A stretch of 64,000 nucleotides of DNA from assembly GCA_963675135.1 (NCBI GenBank), contig OY776123.1, forward strand, positions 20,801,840-20,865,839. The letters are read 5' to 3'. Made by a program: the position numbers and the translations under genes. Numbering within the stretch: the stretch's first letter is position 1; each line of letters begins with the position of its first letter. The DNA is from Galeopsis tetrahit. Taxonomy: Eukaryota; Streptophyta; Magnoliopsida; Lamiales; Lamiaceae. Positions 1-12,500 of this stretch are shown here, one piece after another. Under the pieces are notes generated by a model. It was not told where the DNA came from and made no database searches. It saw nothing but the letters and a program-made list of their open reading frames with translations.

Positions 1-311
1 TTCCTAACAGCAGCAACTACCTTGGTCTTTATATACTCTTGTATGTGTACATTGTAAAGATGTTTGGATGCAAGTACGATTGTAATCTTTAAGTTGTGTG
101 AGTTCACGAGTGAAGTGAGGAAATATCCTATTCCGAGTGAATGAGTGTGTAAACATTCTTGATCAATCAAAGAAGTACTCGTCTGGTCCAGTGGATGTAG
201 ATCACATTGATCGAACCACTTAAATTCTTTGCGTGCTGTTATTTTTGTTGATTACTTTTTGAATTACTATCTTAGCTGGTTATTTCTTATATCTTCAAGT
301 ATTCTACTTGG
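1..311 (+). repeat. LTR-like tail at window edge
   Basis: This stretch has no reading frame. It carries a TATA-like TTTATATACTC near 27-37 and then a U5-like sequence. The segment near 205-240 resembles the ends of many plant Ty1/copia LTRs. No CA terminus followed by a primer-binding site can be placed, so the element and its exact limits are unknown. It leads directly into gypsy-type gag remains, so it could instead be that element's 5' LTR and leader. Confidence 0.3.
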
Positions 312-387
312 TTGGAAACGTCTAATCAACTGGAATCCTTGACACGCACGTTACATTGGTGGGCTACGCCTCAACATTTAGAATATC

Positions 388-2430
388 TTGAATCTCTGCT
401 CGCCGATGACTATTTCAGAGGCCCACCAATGGGCAATCCTCGTCGAAAAACAACAAGCCCGCCGTACGCCTTCTTTTTCGCCCGCACGGGCGGATGCTTC
501 TTCCTCGGCACAACCCACCCGCCCACTGACTCCAGTCATGAGCACGCTACAGCGCCCCCAGGCCCCGCCTACACAACCATTCCAAGCTCGCTCCCCAGGT
601 GCGTGTTTCTCATGTAGAGTCGTTGGCCATCGAGCAAACATCTGCCCCAAACAAGCGCTCTTGTCCGATGAATCGCTTTACGAGGGTTCCCCCATTTTTT
701 ACGACGAATCAGAACCATACCAGCCTGAAGTTCATCTTTATGGAGACGAAGGCTAGTCCTTAGTGGTTCGACGTTCATGTTTGACACCTACGGGCGACGA
801 AAAACCATATTCAGCGCACAACCCTTTTTCATTCGACTTGTACGGTGGCAGGTAAGGTCTGTCGTTTCATCATCGATTCAGGTTCATGTGAAAGCGTGGT
901 GGCCGAAACAGCAGTTTAGAAACTCTCCCTCACCGTCGAGCCCCATCCCAACCCCTACACACTTTCTTGGTTATATCAAGGGACATCGATCACAGTAAAG
1001 TCTCGTGCATTGGTGCCATTCTCCATAGGATCAGCATACGCGGACTCTATTTTGTGCGACGTTGCCCCCATGGACGCTTGCCATTTGCTGCTCGGACGCC
1101 CGTGGCAATTTTATAGGCCAGTCACCCACGATGGCCGCAAGAACACGTACAACATCTTATTCGACGGAGTGCGCATTGTTCTTTTACCGACCCCGGGTAA
1201 CCCTTCGAAACCTATAACAGCCACCCAGGTTGTACTTCTCTCTCACCGCCATTTTCTTCATGAAATGTGCGATGCGTCTATGCTATTTATCCTTGTAGCA
1301 CATGATATTTCCACGAATGCTATGATTCCGCCTATTGTTTCTTCCCTTCTACAGGAATACGCAGACATCTTTCCTTCAGAACTGCCCGCGGGTCTACCTC
1401 TGATGCGCAACATTCACCATCAAATTGACCTTGTTCCAAGTGCTGCATAACCCAAATGACCACACTACAGAATGAGTCTCGCCGAACATGACGAGCTCAA
1501 GCGACAATTGACAAAGTTACTCACTAAAGGGCTTGTTCGCGAAAGCCTTAGCCCGTGCGCCGTGCCAGCTCTGCTAATCCCCAAAAAAGACAGTTCTTGG
1601 AGGATGTGCGTGGATAGCCGTGCAATTAACAAGATCAGGGTCCGTTATAGATTTCTGATTCCTTGATTAGACGATCTATTGGATCAGCTTGGTGGAGCAA
1701 CCATTTTTAGTAAGCTTGATTTAAAATCCGAGTATCGCCAAATTCGCATCCGTCCCGACGATGAAATGAAAACGAAATTTAAGATCCGTGAGGGCTTATT
1801 TGAATGGCTCGTGATGCCGTTCGGACTTTCTAATGCCCTTAACACATTTATGTGCGTTATGACACAACTACTTCATCCCTTAATCGGCTCGTGCGTCGTA
1901 GTTTATTTCGACGATATTTTTGTTTATAGTAAGAACGAAATTGATCACTTGCACCATCTAGAGGAGGTTCTAGCACTTCTAAGGAAGGAAAAATTATATG
2001 CTGCAACGGCAAAGTGTACCTTTTTTCAAACTTCAATTTTATTTTTGGGTTATACTATTTCTGCGCAAGGGATATAGGCATGGATGCCTCCAAAATTGAG
2101 GCAATTCGGGATTTTCCCACGCCGAGGACACGCTATGAAGTTTCCATGGTTTGGTATCATTCTACCGCCGATTCATTCCCCATTTTAGTACTATCATGGC
2201 GCCGATCACGGATTGCATGAGTAAAGCCTCTTTTTCTTGGTCGCCGGCTGCAACAGTAGCGTTTGATGTGATTAAGAAGAAATTGACCTCCGCTCCTTTG
2301 CTTGTTCTCCTCGATTTCACTATACATTGCGACACATCAAAACTAGGAATTGGGGCAGTCCTTAGTCAATTGGGGCACCCAATAGCCCACTTCAGCGAAA
2401 AACTGACGGGCCCACTAATTCGGGTGGAAT
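388..2430 (+). pseudogene. Decayed Ty3/gypsy gag-protease-RT-RNase H (5' part)
   Basis: These are broken pieces of one retrotransposon polyprotein, read left to right. The gag C-terminus has a CX2CX4HX4C zinc knuckle (CFSCRVVGHRANIC, near 590-645). The aspartic protease has an IIDSGS active site near 870-890. Reverse transcriptase runs about 1475-2080, with a YFDD catalytic box near 1905. The start of RNase H is at about 2290-2420. Frames change several times and stops interrupt RT near 1664 and 2075, so no functional product is possible. RT motif order and the gag knuckle suggest the chromovirus branch, but this was judged by eye. The RNase H part is cut by an insertion near 2430 and resumes at about 4035. 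Confidence 0.85.
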
Positions 2431-4025
2431 TTACACATTTTTATGCACATGTGAAGGTCATTTTGATTTTGATTCCATTTATTTATGGGTTTATTATGGT
2501 TGTTTTGGTCGAAATAAGAGAAAGGTGGTATTTTGTCGATTTTGTAGGGAAAATGAAGGAATTTGGGAGCAAAACACCTACCAAATTTCATTGTACCAGA
2601 GAATGGAGTAAACTATTGTATCCGGCTCGAAAAATGAAGTGGAACAGCAAAAAGAATCGAGTCAATCGGAGGCCGGAAGCTCAAGATACGGAGGAACGAA
2701 GTTGGATGACGGAAAGAGCCAAGTCGAAAGTCTGGCCCGGCCGGGCGGCATCACTCGCCCGACCGGGCGGCCGAGCCTGAGGCAATGCTAATTTACAAAA
2801 CTTTGGCCCGGCCGAGCGACATCACTCGCCCGGTCGGGCGGTCTAGGCCAACCAACACAACCCCCATTACGAACTTTCCGCCCGACCTCAACTTGTTTTC
2901 CCATTTTAAGCATCCGCCCGGCCGGGCCACCCTCATTTTCGGTGCCAAGTGTGAAATTTCTCCATTTTTTAGGGACTTAGATGCAAATCTTACCCCCAAA
3001 CCCTACCCAAACACTATAAATACCCCTTTTCTTGAATTTAAAACACATTACCCCCTTCTCCAAGCACTCTTACATATACAAACACACATTTGGAGGTAAT
3101 CACCATCTTCTTCACCAATTCTTCACCAAATCAAGCAAGGAGGGCATCAATAGCTTGGGAATTTCATTCCCCACCATCTCATAGACTAAGCTTTCTCTTT
3201 CTTTCACTTTGTATTGCTTTGATCATTGTTTTCTTTTTAGTTTGATTATGTGTGTTGTTGGCTAGAACACTTTTGGTTCTAGGGCCTTGTAAATACTTTT
3301 GATGAAGTCTATGAATTGATATTTTTCTTAATTGGTGTTTGTGTGGCTTAATTCTATTTGAATATTTGAGTTTACTTGCAAAACATGTCATTAGTGTACA
3401 ATAGTGATGTGTTAATCTTGATTAATTGAAATTGGATTGAGAAATCTCTTTTGATTGATTGATTGATTTCAAATATTTGACCTAATTTTATTGTGAAATC
3501 GAGAGATGATCAATTATTAGGAAGGTGTGTGATGATCTTAGGGGCTTAATTGGGTTTTAGGATGCAATTTAGGTAGAGATACTAGATTGGATTATACTTC
3601 TCTTGGGTTATTTGGATTGAAAAGACTTCTAACCCACTATTTTATGATCAATCTTATAGAAAAAGCACAAAACTACTTGAGTAGATTGTTAATCATAGAT
3701 GGATTCATTAGTGTTGCATGTGTCTTGGAACCTACTTTCTCTTATTTGAGTTTCACTCGTATTTTCTTCGTTTTTGTGAATTGCATGAGCGTTAGTTGAT
3801 CGAATTTCTTTGTTACTCTTTTATTGTTTATTTGTGACACTTGATAGGAAATATTAGGGGTAATTGACACACTTAAAACTTTCGATCACCGTTTATTTAG
3901 AACTGAATCGACAAAATACACTTTTACACTACACCTCCCTGTGGGGTCGACCTTGTACTTATCACACTACGATATACATCGTATACTTGCGGTTGTGTAT
4001 TTTGGTGTGATAAAATACATGAATC
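2431..4025 (+). mobile_element. Inserted LTR-like element (probable solo LTR)
   Basis: About 1.6 kb of non-coding sequence splits the RNase H region of the surrounding gypsy pseudogene; the host frame resumes after it. A plus-strand TATA box (CTATAAATA) lies at 3014-3022. Near 3930-3960 is a segment containing CCCTGTGGGGTCGACC, a feature I know from many plant Ty3/gypsy LTRs close to their 3' ends. It contains no internal coding region, so a solo LTR left by LTR-LTR recombination is the simplest reading. I could not find a clean target-site duplication, so the ends are good to about 20 bp. Confidence 0.6.
2732..2935. repeat. GC-rich palindromic repeats inside the LTR
   Basis: Two copies of an approximately 40-bp GC-rich unit (GCCCGGCCGGGCGGC, then ATCACTCGCCC) occur near 2735-2780 and 2803-2850, followed by a third partial unit near 2918. 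Each is close to palindromic (CCCGGCCGGG). They contrast strongly with the AT-rich surroundings and lie in the U3 part, upstream of the TATA box at 3014. Confidence 0.7.
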
Positions 4026-4029
4026 TCCC

Positions 4030-4610
4030 GCGGTCGAGATAAAGTACGTACGACATGGAATTTTACGCCGTCGTTCGGGCAGTCCGGCATTGGCGTCATT
4101 ACCTATTTCAACGGGAATTTATCTTATTTATGGACCATGAAGCCCTCAAGCATTTACAAAGCCAGGATGCCGTCTCGAGTAGACACGCAGGCTGGTCGGC
4201 TTACCTATAGTAGTTCACTTTTGTTATCAAGCACCAAGCAAGAACGTTGAATCGTGTCGCTGACGCCCTGAGTCGTCGTCAACCCTTATATGCAATATGA
4301 AGACCCATGTGATTGGCTTTGACTCCGTCTGCGACCTATACACAACATATCCTTTTTTTGGACAGATTGCAAGAAGGATGGGTGGAACATTTCTCCTTGA
4401 CGGATGGATTCCTATTTCGTGATGATAAATTGTGTATTCCGGAGGGCAGCCTACGTTTACACCTTATTCAGAAGTTACATAACCTTGGGCGTGCCGGACG
4501 AGATAGAACCATCGACCTTATTCCACGTTCTTATTTTTGGCCGACTCTACGTCGTGATACCACTAGATTTGTCGAGTGTTGTAGAACCTGCAGCGTCGCC
4601 AAAGGCATAT
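4030..4610 (+). pseudogene. Decayed Ty3/gypsy RNase H and integrase start (3' part)
   Basis: This continues the pseudogene broken at about 2430. The end of RNase H (YDMEFYAVVRAVRHWRHYL, then the DHEALKHLQ block) is readable at about 4050-4170, followed by the integrase zinc-binding region at 4440-4605 (last motif CCRTCSVAKG). Stops and a frame change occur near 4028 and 4207. Everything after the integrase zinc finger is missing: homology stops abruptly near 4608 at AT-rich DNA, so the integrase core and 3' LTR have been deleted. Confidence 0.8.
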
Positions 4611-5398
4611 TAATATTATTTGTTTATATATAAAACAAATAGAGTATAGAATAAAATATGTGTAGAGAGGAAATAAAGTAAGTGTGATCAAATATATTGT
4701 TAAAAAAAATATGAGCACTTATGTGGACAACCCAAAAAGGAAAATAAGAACACTTTATGTAGACGGAGACAGTACATAATTTATCAGGAACTCAGTTTAT
4801 ATGAATCCAGGAATTTCTTGCAGAGGAAATTATGGTTAATTATACATACGGGCGGAGCTAGACATGCTAGACATATTGGAATCGACAAATGTAGAATTTG
4901 AAATTGTTGATTTTGATTATAAAAATCAAACTGAAACCTTATATAGAGCTGTTAGATTTTGGTTAGAGATCATCAAAATTGAAATCGGCGGTTTGATTGA
5001 TATTAAAAAAAAAAACTCTTATAAAATTTTGAAAAAAAAAAATGCGATCAAACTTGCCATTCGAAAAGCGTAATAGAAATCAATAGAATTCCGTTTCAAT
5101 CTTGCTTCCAAAATTTTAAAAATCGGAACCTCCAGTTCGAACCGTTTATGCATGTTTGAGGGAGCCACCCTATAAGCTACAGCCAGCCCTCCCCCAATAT
5201 ATATATATTAAAATTTGATATTTTTAAATTTCTTTTTATGTTAGGTAAAATTAATTGACATATTACCTTTTTTTGGTCGAGCAATTAATTGACATATATA
5301 ATACTAATTTATGAATTATGAGCAATCAGTACACTAGTGAAATTATTATAAAGTTGACACAATTTAAAATTTACACTGCACTTTTAGTACTTATACCC
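4611..5398. other. AT-rich intergenic DNA with a MITE remnant
   Basis: No convincing gene. A segment near 4705-4775 ends in a degenerate Stowaway terminus (TAGACGGAGACAGTA, compare GACGGAGGGAGTA), so it is probably the right end of a truncated MITE. Short poly-A and poly-T runs fill the rest. Confidence 0.5.
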
Positions 5399-5401
5399 TA
5401 A

Positions 5402-5641
5402 GGTTGCGTTTGGTTGGATGGATTTGGGCTTATGGATTTCAAATCCACGGTCCAAATCCATTCTGCATGTTTGGATAATGAATGGATTTCAAATACTTAG
5501 ATTTGTGTTCACACACTTTTAGTTAAAATTGAGGAAGATTTCAAATCCTCACTAAAACCATGTCATTTGAAATCCATAATTTTTTAACTCCCTTCATTTG
5601 AAATGCCTCCTCAAATCAAATCCCTCCATCCAAACACAACC
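5402..5641. mobile_element. Tourist-like (PIF/Harbinger) MITE
   Basis: A 240-bp non-coding element with terminal inverted repeats: GGTTGCGTTTGGTTGGATGG at the left, and the complement of CCTCCATCCAAACACAACC at the right. It is flanked by TAA on both sides (5399-5401 and 5642-5644), the 3-bp target duplication typical of PIF/Harbinger elements. It has no coding capacity, so movement would have needed a transposase supplied from elsewhere. Confidence 0.85.
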
Positions 5642-5689
5642 TAAAGTGATCATTTTGTATGTGATTTAATTACAAAGCTGATTCCAATA

Positions 5690-6682
5690 GAAATAAGTTT
5701 TTGTTGGAATTTTTGAGCACCCAACAATGACTTTACAAAATTGACAGAAATAAATAATAAAATTGTAAATACAATTAAATTAATATTTACACAGAATCTT
5801 CGATTTTCCTCTTTTAGCAGCTTTTCTCCTTTAACAACTTCCCAAAATAGGCAGGTTCTCGAATCAGCAGCAACGACCCCATCTCACTAATAGTAGGAAC
5901 AAAGTTAAAGTCGAGTCAAGGAAATCCTTTTCCCGCAAAACGAATATGTCCCGACTAGTGCTCACGGTTTGACGTAACATTTTAAAAGGTAAAATGACTT
6001 TCGCCTCTATACGAGCAGCACCACAACGTATAGAGTTCCAACGAACTGAATCGACATGAAAACTGGACTGCACTCCATATGCTCGATGCAAATATGTATG
6101 ATGTTATGATTTTTTCTATGAAATCAAGTGTCATGTCTCTTTGTGTAAGTATGCAAGTGTATTTTTCAACATGAAACATGCACCCTATTTATAGGCATGT
6201 TCCAACATGTGAGGGGTCTCCACATTTATTATGGCATTCATGCTATTTGTAACGTCTTGCGGTTACAAGATTTAAGTATGACATATTCATGGTTTTGTAA
6301 CTCCTTTGCGGTTACAAATTCATTACTGAAACGTCTATGAACTTGGACACCCAAACGTCCAAGTTCATCACAATTTGTAACGTCAATGTACCTAGACATC
6401 CTCAACGTTCAAATTCGTCATAGTTCAAATTCAACTTTTAAATTTATTTGGGTTAACCCAATTTCGATGGGTCTGAAAGCCCAAATTTAAAACCCACGAG
6501 TCACGAGCCCAAGACTAGGCCCAAGCTCAACCGGACGAGCACACACGTGCATCCGTATAGACTATTAGATTGCTCCTTAGTCATTATTATTTGAACCATT
6601 GTAACATCCTCCTATTTATAAGGAGTAATTAGCCCCCATTAAACTTTCAAAGTTTCAATGTGGGACAATTATCATGTTGTAA
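5690..6682 (-). mobile_element. LTR, copy A, minus orientation
   Basis: Reverse-complement similarity to 7112-8150 extends over most of the length, including the R/U5 block (GGAGTGCAGTCCAGT on the minus strand at about 6060-6075; AGTCGGGACAT near 5950). A minus-strand TATA (CCTATAAATAGG) is at about 6184-6195. On the minus strand the LTR begins TGTTACAACATG near 6682, followed by CCCACATTG, a common start in plant LTRs. The left end is approximate. No coding sequence is attached. Confidence 0.65.
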
Positions 6683-6775
6683 CACTTTATCACATAAAGT
6701 GTATTATTTGACGTTTCAACTTCGTGATTTAATTTCTCACTCACCGAAATTCGGTTTTGAGATTTTAAATACACT

Positions 6776-7105
6776 ACGATTTTATGCCATTTAATTTCCT
6801 TGAAATTACATTTATAACCCTCAATAAATTGGTCAAAGACGAGTGTTCTCTACTCTCATTTTAAAATTAATTAATTAATTAAAATTAATCGGTGAGTGAG
6901 AAATTAATGTATGAAGATTAAGACGTAAAAGTGATGCATTACGATTTTATGCCATTTAATTTCCTTGAAATTACATTTATAACCCTCAATAAATTGGTCA
7001 AAGACGAGTGTTCTCTACTCTCATTTTAAAATTAATTAATTAATTAAAATTAATCGGTGAGTGAGAAATTAATGTATGAAGATTAAGACGTAAAAGTGAT
7101 GCATT
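6776..7105. repeat. Perfect tandem duplication, 2 x 165 bp
   Basis: Bases 6776-6940 and 6941-7105 appear identical over all 165 positions by direct comparison. Each unit ends GTGATGCATT and contains a palindromic TTAATTAATTAATTAA core. The duplication forms the centre of the inverted LTR pair: GGTGAGTGAGAAATTAA occurs in plus orientation inside the units and inverted at about 6730-6746. The sequence identity implies a very recent duplication, or an assembly error. Confidence 0.95.
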
Positions 7106-7111
7106 GGGATT

Positions 7112-8150
7112 AGTGTTAATAACTATCCCACATTGATAAATGTGAGAATTAATCTCCTCCTTATTATTAGGAGTTAGTTAAGAGAGTTCAAATTGTAGTG
7201 ACTATTGAACCATTCAATATGCCACACGCACGCGCGCGCCGCCCGCCCGTCCGGCCGTGACGAGCCAGTTCCGGGTCCGGGTCCGTGGGCCTTGGCCTTG
7301 GATCTTGGCAATTGGACTTTGGGCTTGGGCCTGGGGCCCATCTATATTTTTAAGGCTCTAAAGTTTGGGTTTTGGCCCACACGAATTTAGGGCAGCCCAA
7401 GTCTGGTGGAAGTTAATTGCTGACCAGTTGACTTCTCGAATTTGAATTTGAAACTGACAGAACCTGGAAACAGGGGCGTCCAGATACACAATGTCTTAAT
7501 GCGTGGGGGTTTCAGAAATGGCAGTTACCATTCCTGAAACTGAAGCCTTAATGTGCTGGAGGTTACAAGAATGGAAGTTACCATTCCGGGAATAATGACC
7601 AGTCATTACTACCATAAATATCCGCCTGCTCCCTACTTGAGTGGCACTACCTATAAATAGGAGTGCATTGTTTTTGGAAAAATTCACTTTTTTCAAGCAA
7701 CAAAAATCACTTGAGTTTTCCACCAAAATTGCATCCTGTTTTCCAGCATTCTGCATAGCATTTTAGAGTGCAGTCCAGTTCAGGCGTGTATTCAGTTCGT
7801 CGGAGCTTTGTACGTTGCGGTGTTGCTCGTGCAAAGACGAGGCCGTTTTACCTTTCGAAACATCTCGTCAAACCGTGAACACCAGTCGGGACGTGTTTGT
7901 TTTACGGGAAAATGTATAACCTTGACTCGGCTTTTCCCTAACATTTTTCTATTTTTCAGTGTTTCTATTCAAGGAGTTTGGACCTACTTTACGTACCTGC
8001 TATTTCAAGAAACTGCCTAAAAGAAGAAAGTTGCCCCTTTTGGAAATTTGAAGAATTTGAAGAACATTGTAATTTATTTATTTTCTGTCTTTTTATTTTC
8101 CGTCCACTTTGTAAGCCATTGTTGGTGATAAATATTACAATGTATTAGAT
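7112..8150 (+). mobile_element. LTR, copy B, plus orientation
   Basis: This is the partner of copy A in opposite orientation. It begins TGTTAATAACTATCCCACATTG, split here as TGTTAATAAC then TATCCCACATTG at 7112. The TATA box CTATAAATAGG is at about 7651-7661, and the R/U5 block at about 7770-7950 matches copy A. Homology with A continues through GTAAGCCATTGTTGG near 8111, so U5 reaches at least there. The two copies differ at many positions, so they are old compared with the identical 165-bp repeats between them. The upstream part is unusually GC-rich (about 7220-7350). Confidence 0.65.
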
Positions 8151-9178
8151 TATTATTGATAAAAATAAAGACCACTTTTGCAATAACCTTATTCTTATGG
8201 AATAACTTTTGCACTTTATACTCTGTGTAGTATTAAATTTGATGAGAAAAATATGATTGATAGTTTAATTTGATCATTTTTTTAATTTTACAAACAAAAT
8301 AAATAAACAACATTCACATTATTCAATAATTTTGAGTCTTCACTTTTCAATTTTATTTTTCACGTCTTTCTAGCTAACTAATTATTTATTCTTCAAACTC
8401 AACTTTACAGGTTGTAGATGAAGATTTGTAGTTGTCTATGTCGGATTAACACCCGGTGACTAGACTATTCAAGCACATGGACTGCTTGACCAAAATCATT
8501 CTCTCCAACAGGCTCAAGTCAAGACTATAGAGAGCTCGGATTTCCACCGCAACTTGAATTTGTAAAAATCGAGAGTTTGACCGACCTCTACAACTCGACG
8601 AACACGACGACCTCTCATATCAATGTTAGATGCTACAATTAAAAGTATATGCATTAAATGCCTCCACACTAGCCATTAATGCTCTAGTAGGATTGTGAGC
8701 TCAACCATCGTTTGATCAATATACTAGCTATCAGTGAAGCGCCCTAGGCAGACCTAAAATGGAGATTTCCCCATATCTTCATTTTTTTCGCAACTCCCAA
8801 GACACATGTAAAACTGTAATTTCAATCCTAAAATGAAGGGTTGAAACCGACCCAATCCACTTTTTGTATATACTATAAATAGAGCACATAACCAAAAATT
8901 TAAGGGTGGGTCTCCACATTCAAAATACCATAAATATACAAAGAGCATTCAAGATAGAAATTCATAAATTCTCCCCAAAGTCTTGTCTTGCTATTTACAT
9001 TTAATCATTTATTACTTGTTTGGGTGATTATTGGTTAGTTGTACGTACTAACACTCCAACTGCATTACGTTTAACTAGGCTCAACAAACTATTAATCAAC
9101 ACAAAGTTGAGTTCTCCCTCAACTTATTACCTATAAGAAGACTATGACTAATAACATGAAAGTGATTATATAAACCAT
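8151..9178. other. Non-coding AT-rich DNA with one promoter-like segment
   Basis: No gene recognised. A TATA box (ACTATAAATAGAGC, about 8871-8884) sits between a compact U3-like region (8640-8870) and a downstream leader-like region, so this could be an LTR fragment of another element. No repeat partner was found in the window. Confidence 0.35.
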
Positions 9179-9183
9179 CTTAT

Positions 9184-9502
9184 TGTTGGAGTGTGGAGCC
9201 TGAATTAACCTAATGGGCTTGGAGTGGGGAGCAAGTTTATTCCTTATGGGCTTGGAGTGGGGAGCAAGTTTGTTCCTAATATGATTAGGGCTAATTATGG
9301 TAAGTTTGCTCCTAATGGGCTTAGGGTTAGGGCAAATTTTCTATTATAAATAGATGTTCTCTCATTGTAATCAGTATCCGAAAAACATAGTGAAAAACCT
9401 GGCTTGGCATCGCCCCAAGACGTAGTCGCAAGACGAACTGGGTAAATAAATTGCGTGTTATTTTCTCTTTCGTTATTGTGTGCGTGTGTTTATTTCCTAA
9501 CA
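9184..9502 (+). repeat. 5' LTR of copia element 1
   Basis: 319 bp, running from TGTTGGAGTG to TTCCTAACA. TATA box TTATAAATAG is at about 9343-9352. U3 holds two direct copies of a unit containing CTTGGAGTGGGGAGCAAGTT. The 3' LTR carries three such units, which accounts for most of its extra 38 bp. Confidence 0.95.
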
Positions 9503-9542
9503 ACTGGTATCTAGAGCTTCGGGTTCAGAGGGAGCAGTCACG

Positions 9543-12500
9543 ATGAGCGACGAGAAGATTTCAATCAAGCAGTTTGACGGATCGAATTTCGGGTTCTGAA
9601 AGATGCAGATCGAGGATTACCTTTATGGTAAATATTTGTATGTGCCCCTAGAGGAGTAGGAGAAACCCGAAAAGATGGAACAGAAGGAGTGGAATCTGTT
9701 GAACAGAAAGGCGATGAGTGTGATACGTTTATCGTTGTCCATGAACGTAGCCTACCACACGACTAAAGCCAAGTCCGCAAGGGAGATGCTGCAGATCTTG
9801 GAGTAGATGTATCAGAAGCCCACAACGGCGAACAAAGTTCACCTGATCAGACGATTGTTCAACCTCAGGATGTCGGAGAGCACAACCGTGCAACAACACC
9901 TGAACCAGTTCAACATGATCATTGGGCAGTTGTGTTCTGTCGAGATCGAATTCAGTGACGAGGTACTTGTTTTAGTTTTGTTATCTTCTTTGCCTGACAG
10001 TTGGGCTGCCATAGTAACTGCAGTTAGCGCGTCATCCGCGAAAGATAAACTAAAGCTTGACGAAGTAAGGGATCTGATGATTAGCGAGGAGGTTCACAGG
10101 AAAGAGTCAGGATCCACTTCAGGGTCAGCGCTGAACACGGAGGAAAGGGGCAGATCGAAGGGTAGGCAAAATCGCGGCAGATCAAAGTCAAGAGGAAAGA
10201 TTCAATCCAAGAAAGATAAAGACTAGATCCAGTGCTGGAATTGTGATGAGTTTGGTCACTACAGGAACCAGTATTCAGCACCCAAGAAAAATAAGAAGGG
10301 ACAGAATGAGAAGAAGGCAACAAATGCAACCACAGATGATATTGGAGACGCGTTGGTCTTGAGTGTCAATAGTCCGCTAGAATCGTGGGTGTTGGATTCT
10401 GGAGCATCATTCCACTCTTGCAGTGATGCTAAAATAATGGAGAACTATGTGTCTGGCGAATTCGGACAACTCTACCTTGCTGATGATGAGCCCCTGAAAA
10501 TCGTGGGAAAAGGAAATGTTCGGATAACCACACCAAATAGATCGATGTTGGAGCTGAATGGTGTGAGGCACATTCCAGGATTGAAAAGAAACTTGCTTTC
10601 AATCGGGCAGCTTGATGTAGAAGGATACTCAGTGACTTTCGGCAGCAACAATTGGAAGATCAATAGAGGAGCCATAATAGTAGCTCAGGGGAAGAAGGAA
10701 GGTACGTTGTATACTACATCTAACCCCAAGGATTGTATTGACCTTCTGGGAGCTACGACCAATGTTGATTTGTGGCACTGTCGGTTGGGTCACATGAGCG
10801 AGAAAGGGATGAAGGTAATGTGTTCGAAAGGGAGACTTCCAGGGCTGAAATCTGTTGAAGTTGGCCTATGCGAGGACTGTGTTTTCGGGAAACAAAGAAG
10901 GGTGAGTTTCTCGAGAGATGGTAGAGCATTGAAGGCAGAAAAGCTAGAGCTGGTGCATAGCGATCTATGGGGATCAGCGCCCGTGAAGTCCCTTGGTGGT
11001 TCGGAGTATTACATGACCTTCATCGATGACTCCACTCGAAAGGTATGGGTTTATTTCCTAAAAAATAAAACAGATGCTTTTGATACCTTCAGGAAGTGGA
11101 AAGCTCTTGTAGAGAATGAAACGGGGCTGAAAGTAAAGTGTCTTCGTTCTGACAATGGAGATGAATATGAACTCCGAGAGTTCAAGGAATATTGTGTTGA
11201 GAATGGGATTCGCATGGAGAAGACTGTGAGAGGAACTCCCCAGCAGAATGGAGTGGCAGAACGAATGAACAGAACGTTGAATGAGCGAGCCAGATGCATG
11301 AGATTGAAGAAGGGGCTGCCTAAGACGTTTTGGGCAGATGCAGTAAATACAACAGCATACCTAATTAACAGAGGTCCATCAGTTCCGTTGGAGAACAAAG
11401 TACCCGAGGAAGTATGGACGGGAAATGAGGTAAATCTGTCTCACTTGCGTGTCTTTGGCTGTGTTGCTTATGCTCATGTTAGCTCTGTTGATAGAAGTAA
11501 ATTAGATGCTAAATCTGTTAAATGTACGTTCATTGGTTATGGTGGTGATGAGTTCGGTTATAGACTCTGGGATGAGAATAACCGAAAGATTATTCGCAGT
11601 AGAGATGTAGTTTTCAATGAACAGGTTATATACAAGAACAAATTGGAGGCATCAGATTCTGACAAGACCAATACCCAAGAGGTCGAGTTAGACATCTCAA
11701 ACTCGAGTGGGAGTAAGGAGAGTCAGAATGAAGAAGAGGTTCTTATTGAAGAACTAGGGACCTCACCACCACCGGAGAATCCGCTGCAAAGACCCGTTAG
11801 AGAGCGACGTGCACCTAATATGTATTCGCCCTCTAACTACTACTTGTTACTTTCTGATAGTGGTGAACATGAATGCTATGCAAAGGCAGAACAGGGTGCA
11901 GATAGACGGAAGTGGAGATTTGCTATGGATGATGAGTTAGCATCTCTTCTGTTGAACGGCACTTGGGAACTTGTTGAGCTCCCAAAGGGCAAGAAGGTCT
12001 TGCACTGCAAGTGGGTCTACCTAATCAAGAATGAAGTTGATGGTAGCAAACGTTACAAAGCCCGGCTGGTTGTCAAGGGGTTTGAGCAGCGACATGGTAT
12101 TGATTATACTGATGTCTTTACTCCTGTTGTGAAACTGACCACTATTAGAATGGCGTTGAGTATGGTAGCTGCAGAAAACTTGTTGTTACATCAGATGGAT
12201 GTGAAGACAGCATTCCTCCACGGTGACTTGGTGGAGGAGTTGTACATGACACAGCCTGAGGGGTTCGTAGACAAAGGAAAGGAGGAACTTGTATGCAAGT
12301 TAAAGAAGAGCTTGTATGGCCTGAAACAAGCTCCAAAGCAGTGGTACATGAAGTTTGACACCTTCATGATGGAGATCGACTACCAGAAATGTCATGCAGA
12401 TCATTGTTGCTACTACAAGAGGTTTGACAAAAGCTTTCTTATTCTCTTGCTATATGTTGATGACATGTTGATCATAGGAGCTGATGCAAGAGAAGTGAAT

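Noticed and set aside
8640..9060. Endogenous pararetrovirus promoter region
   Set aside because: A TATA box and leader-like sequence exist, but no movement, coat or RT protein sequence lies nearby, so the claim has no support.
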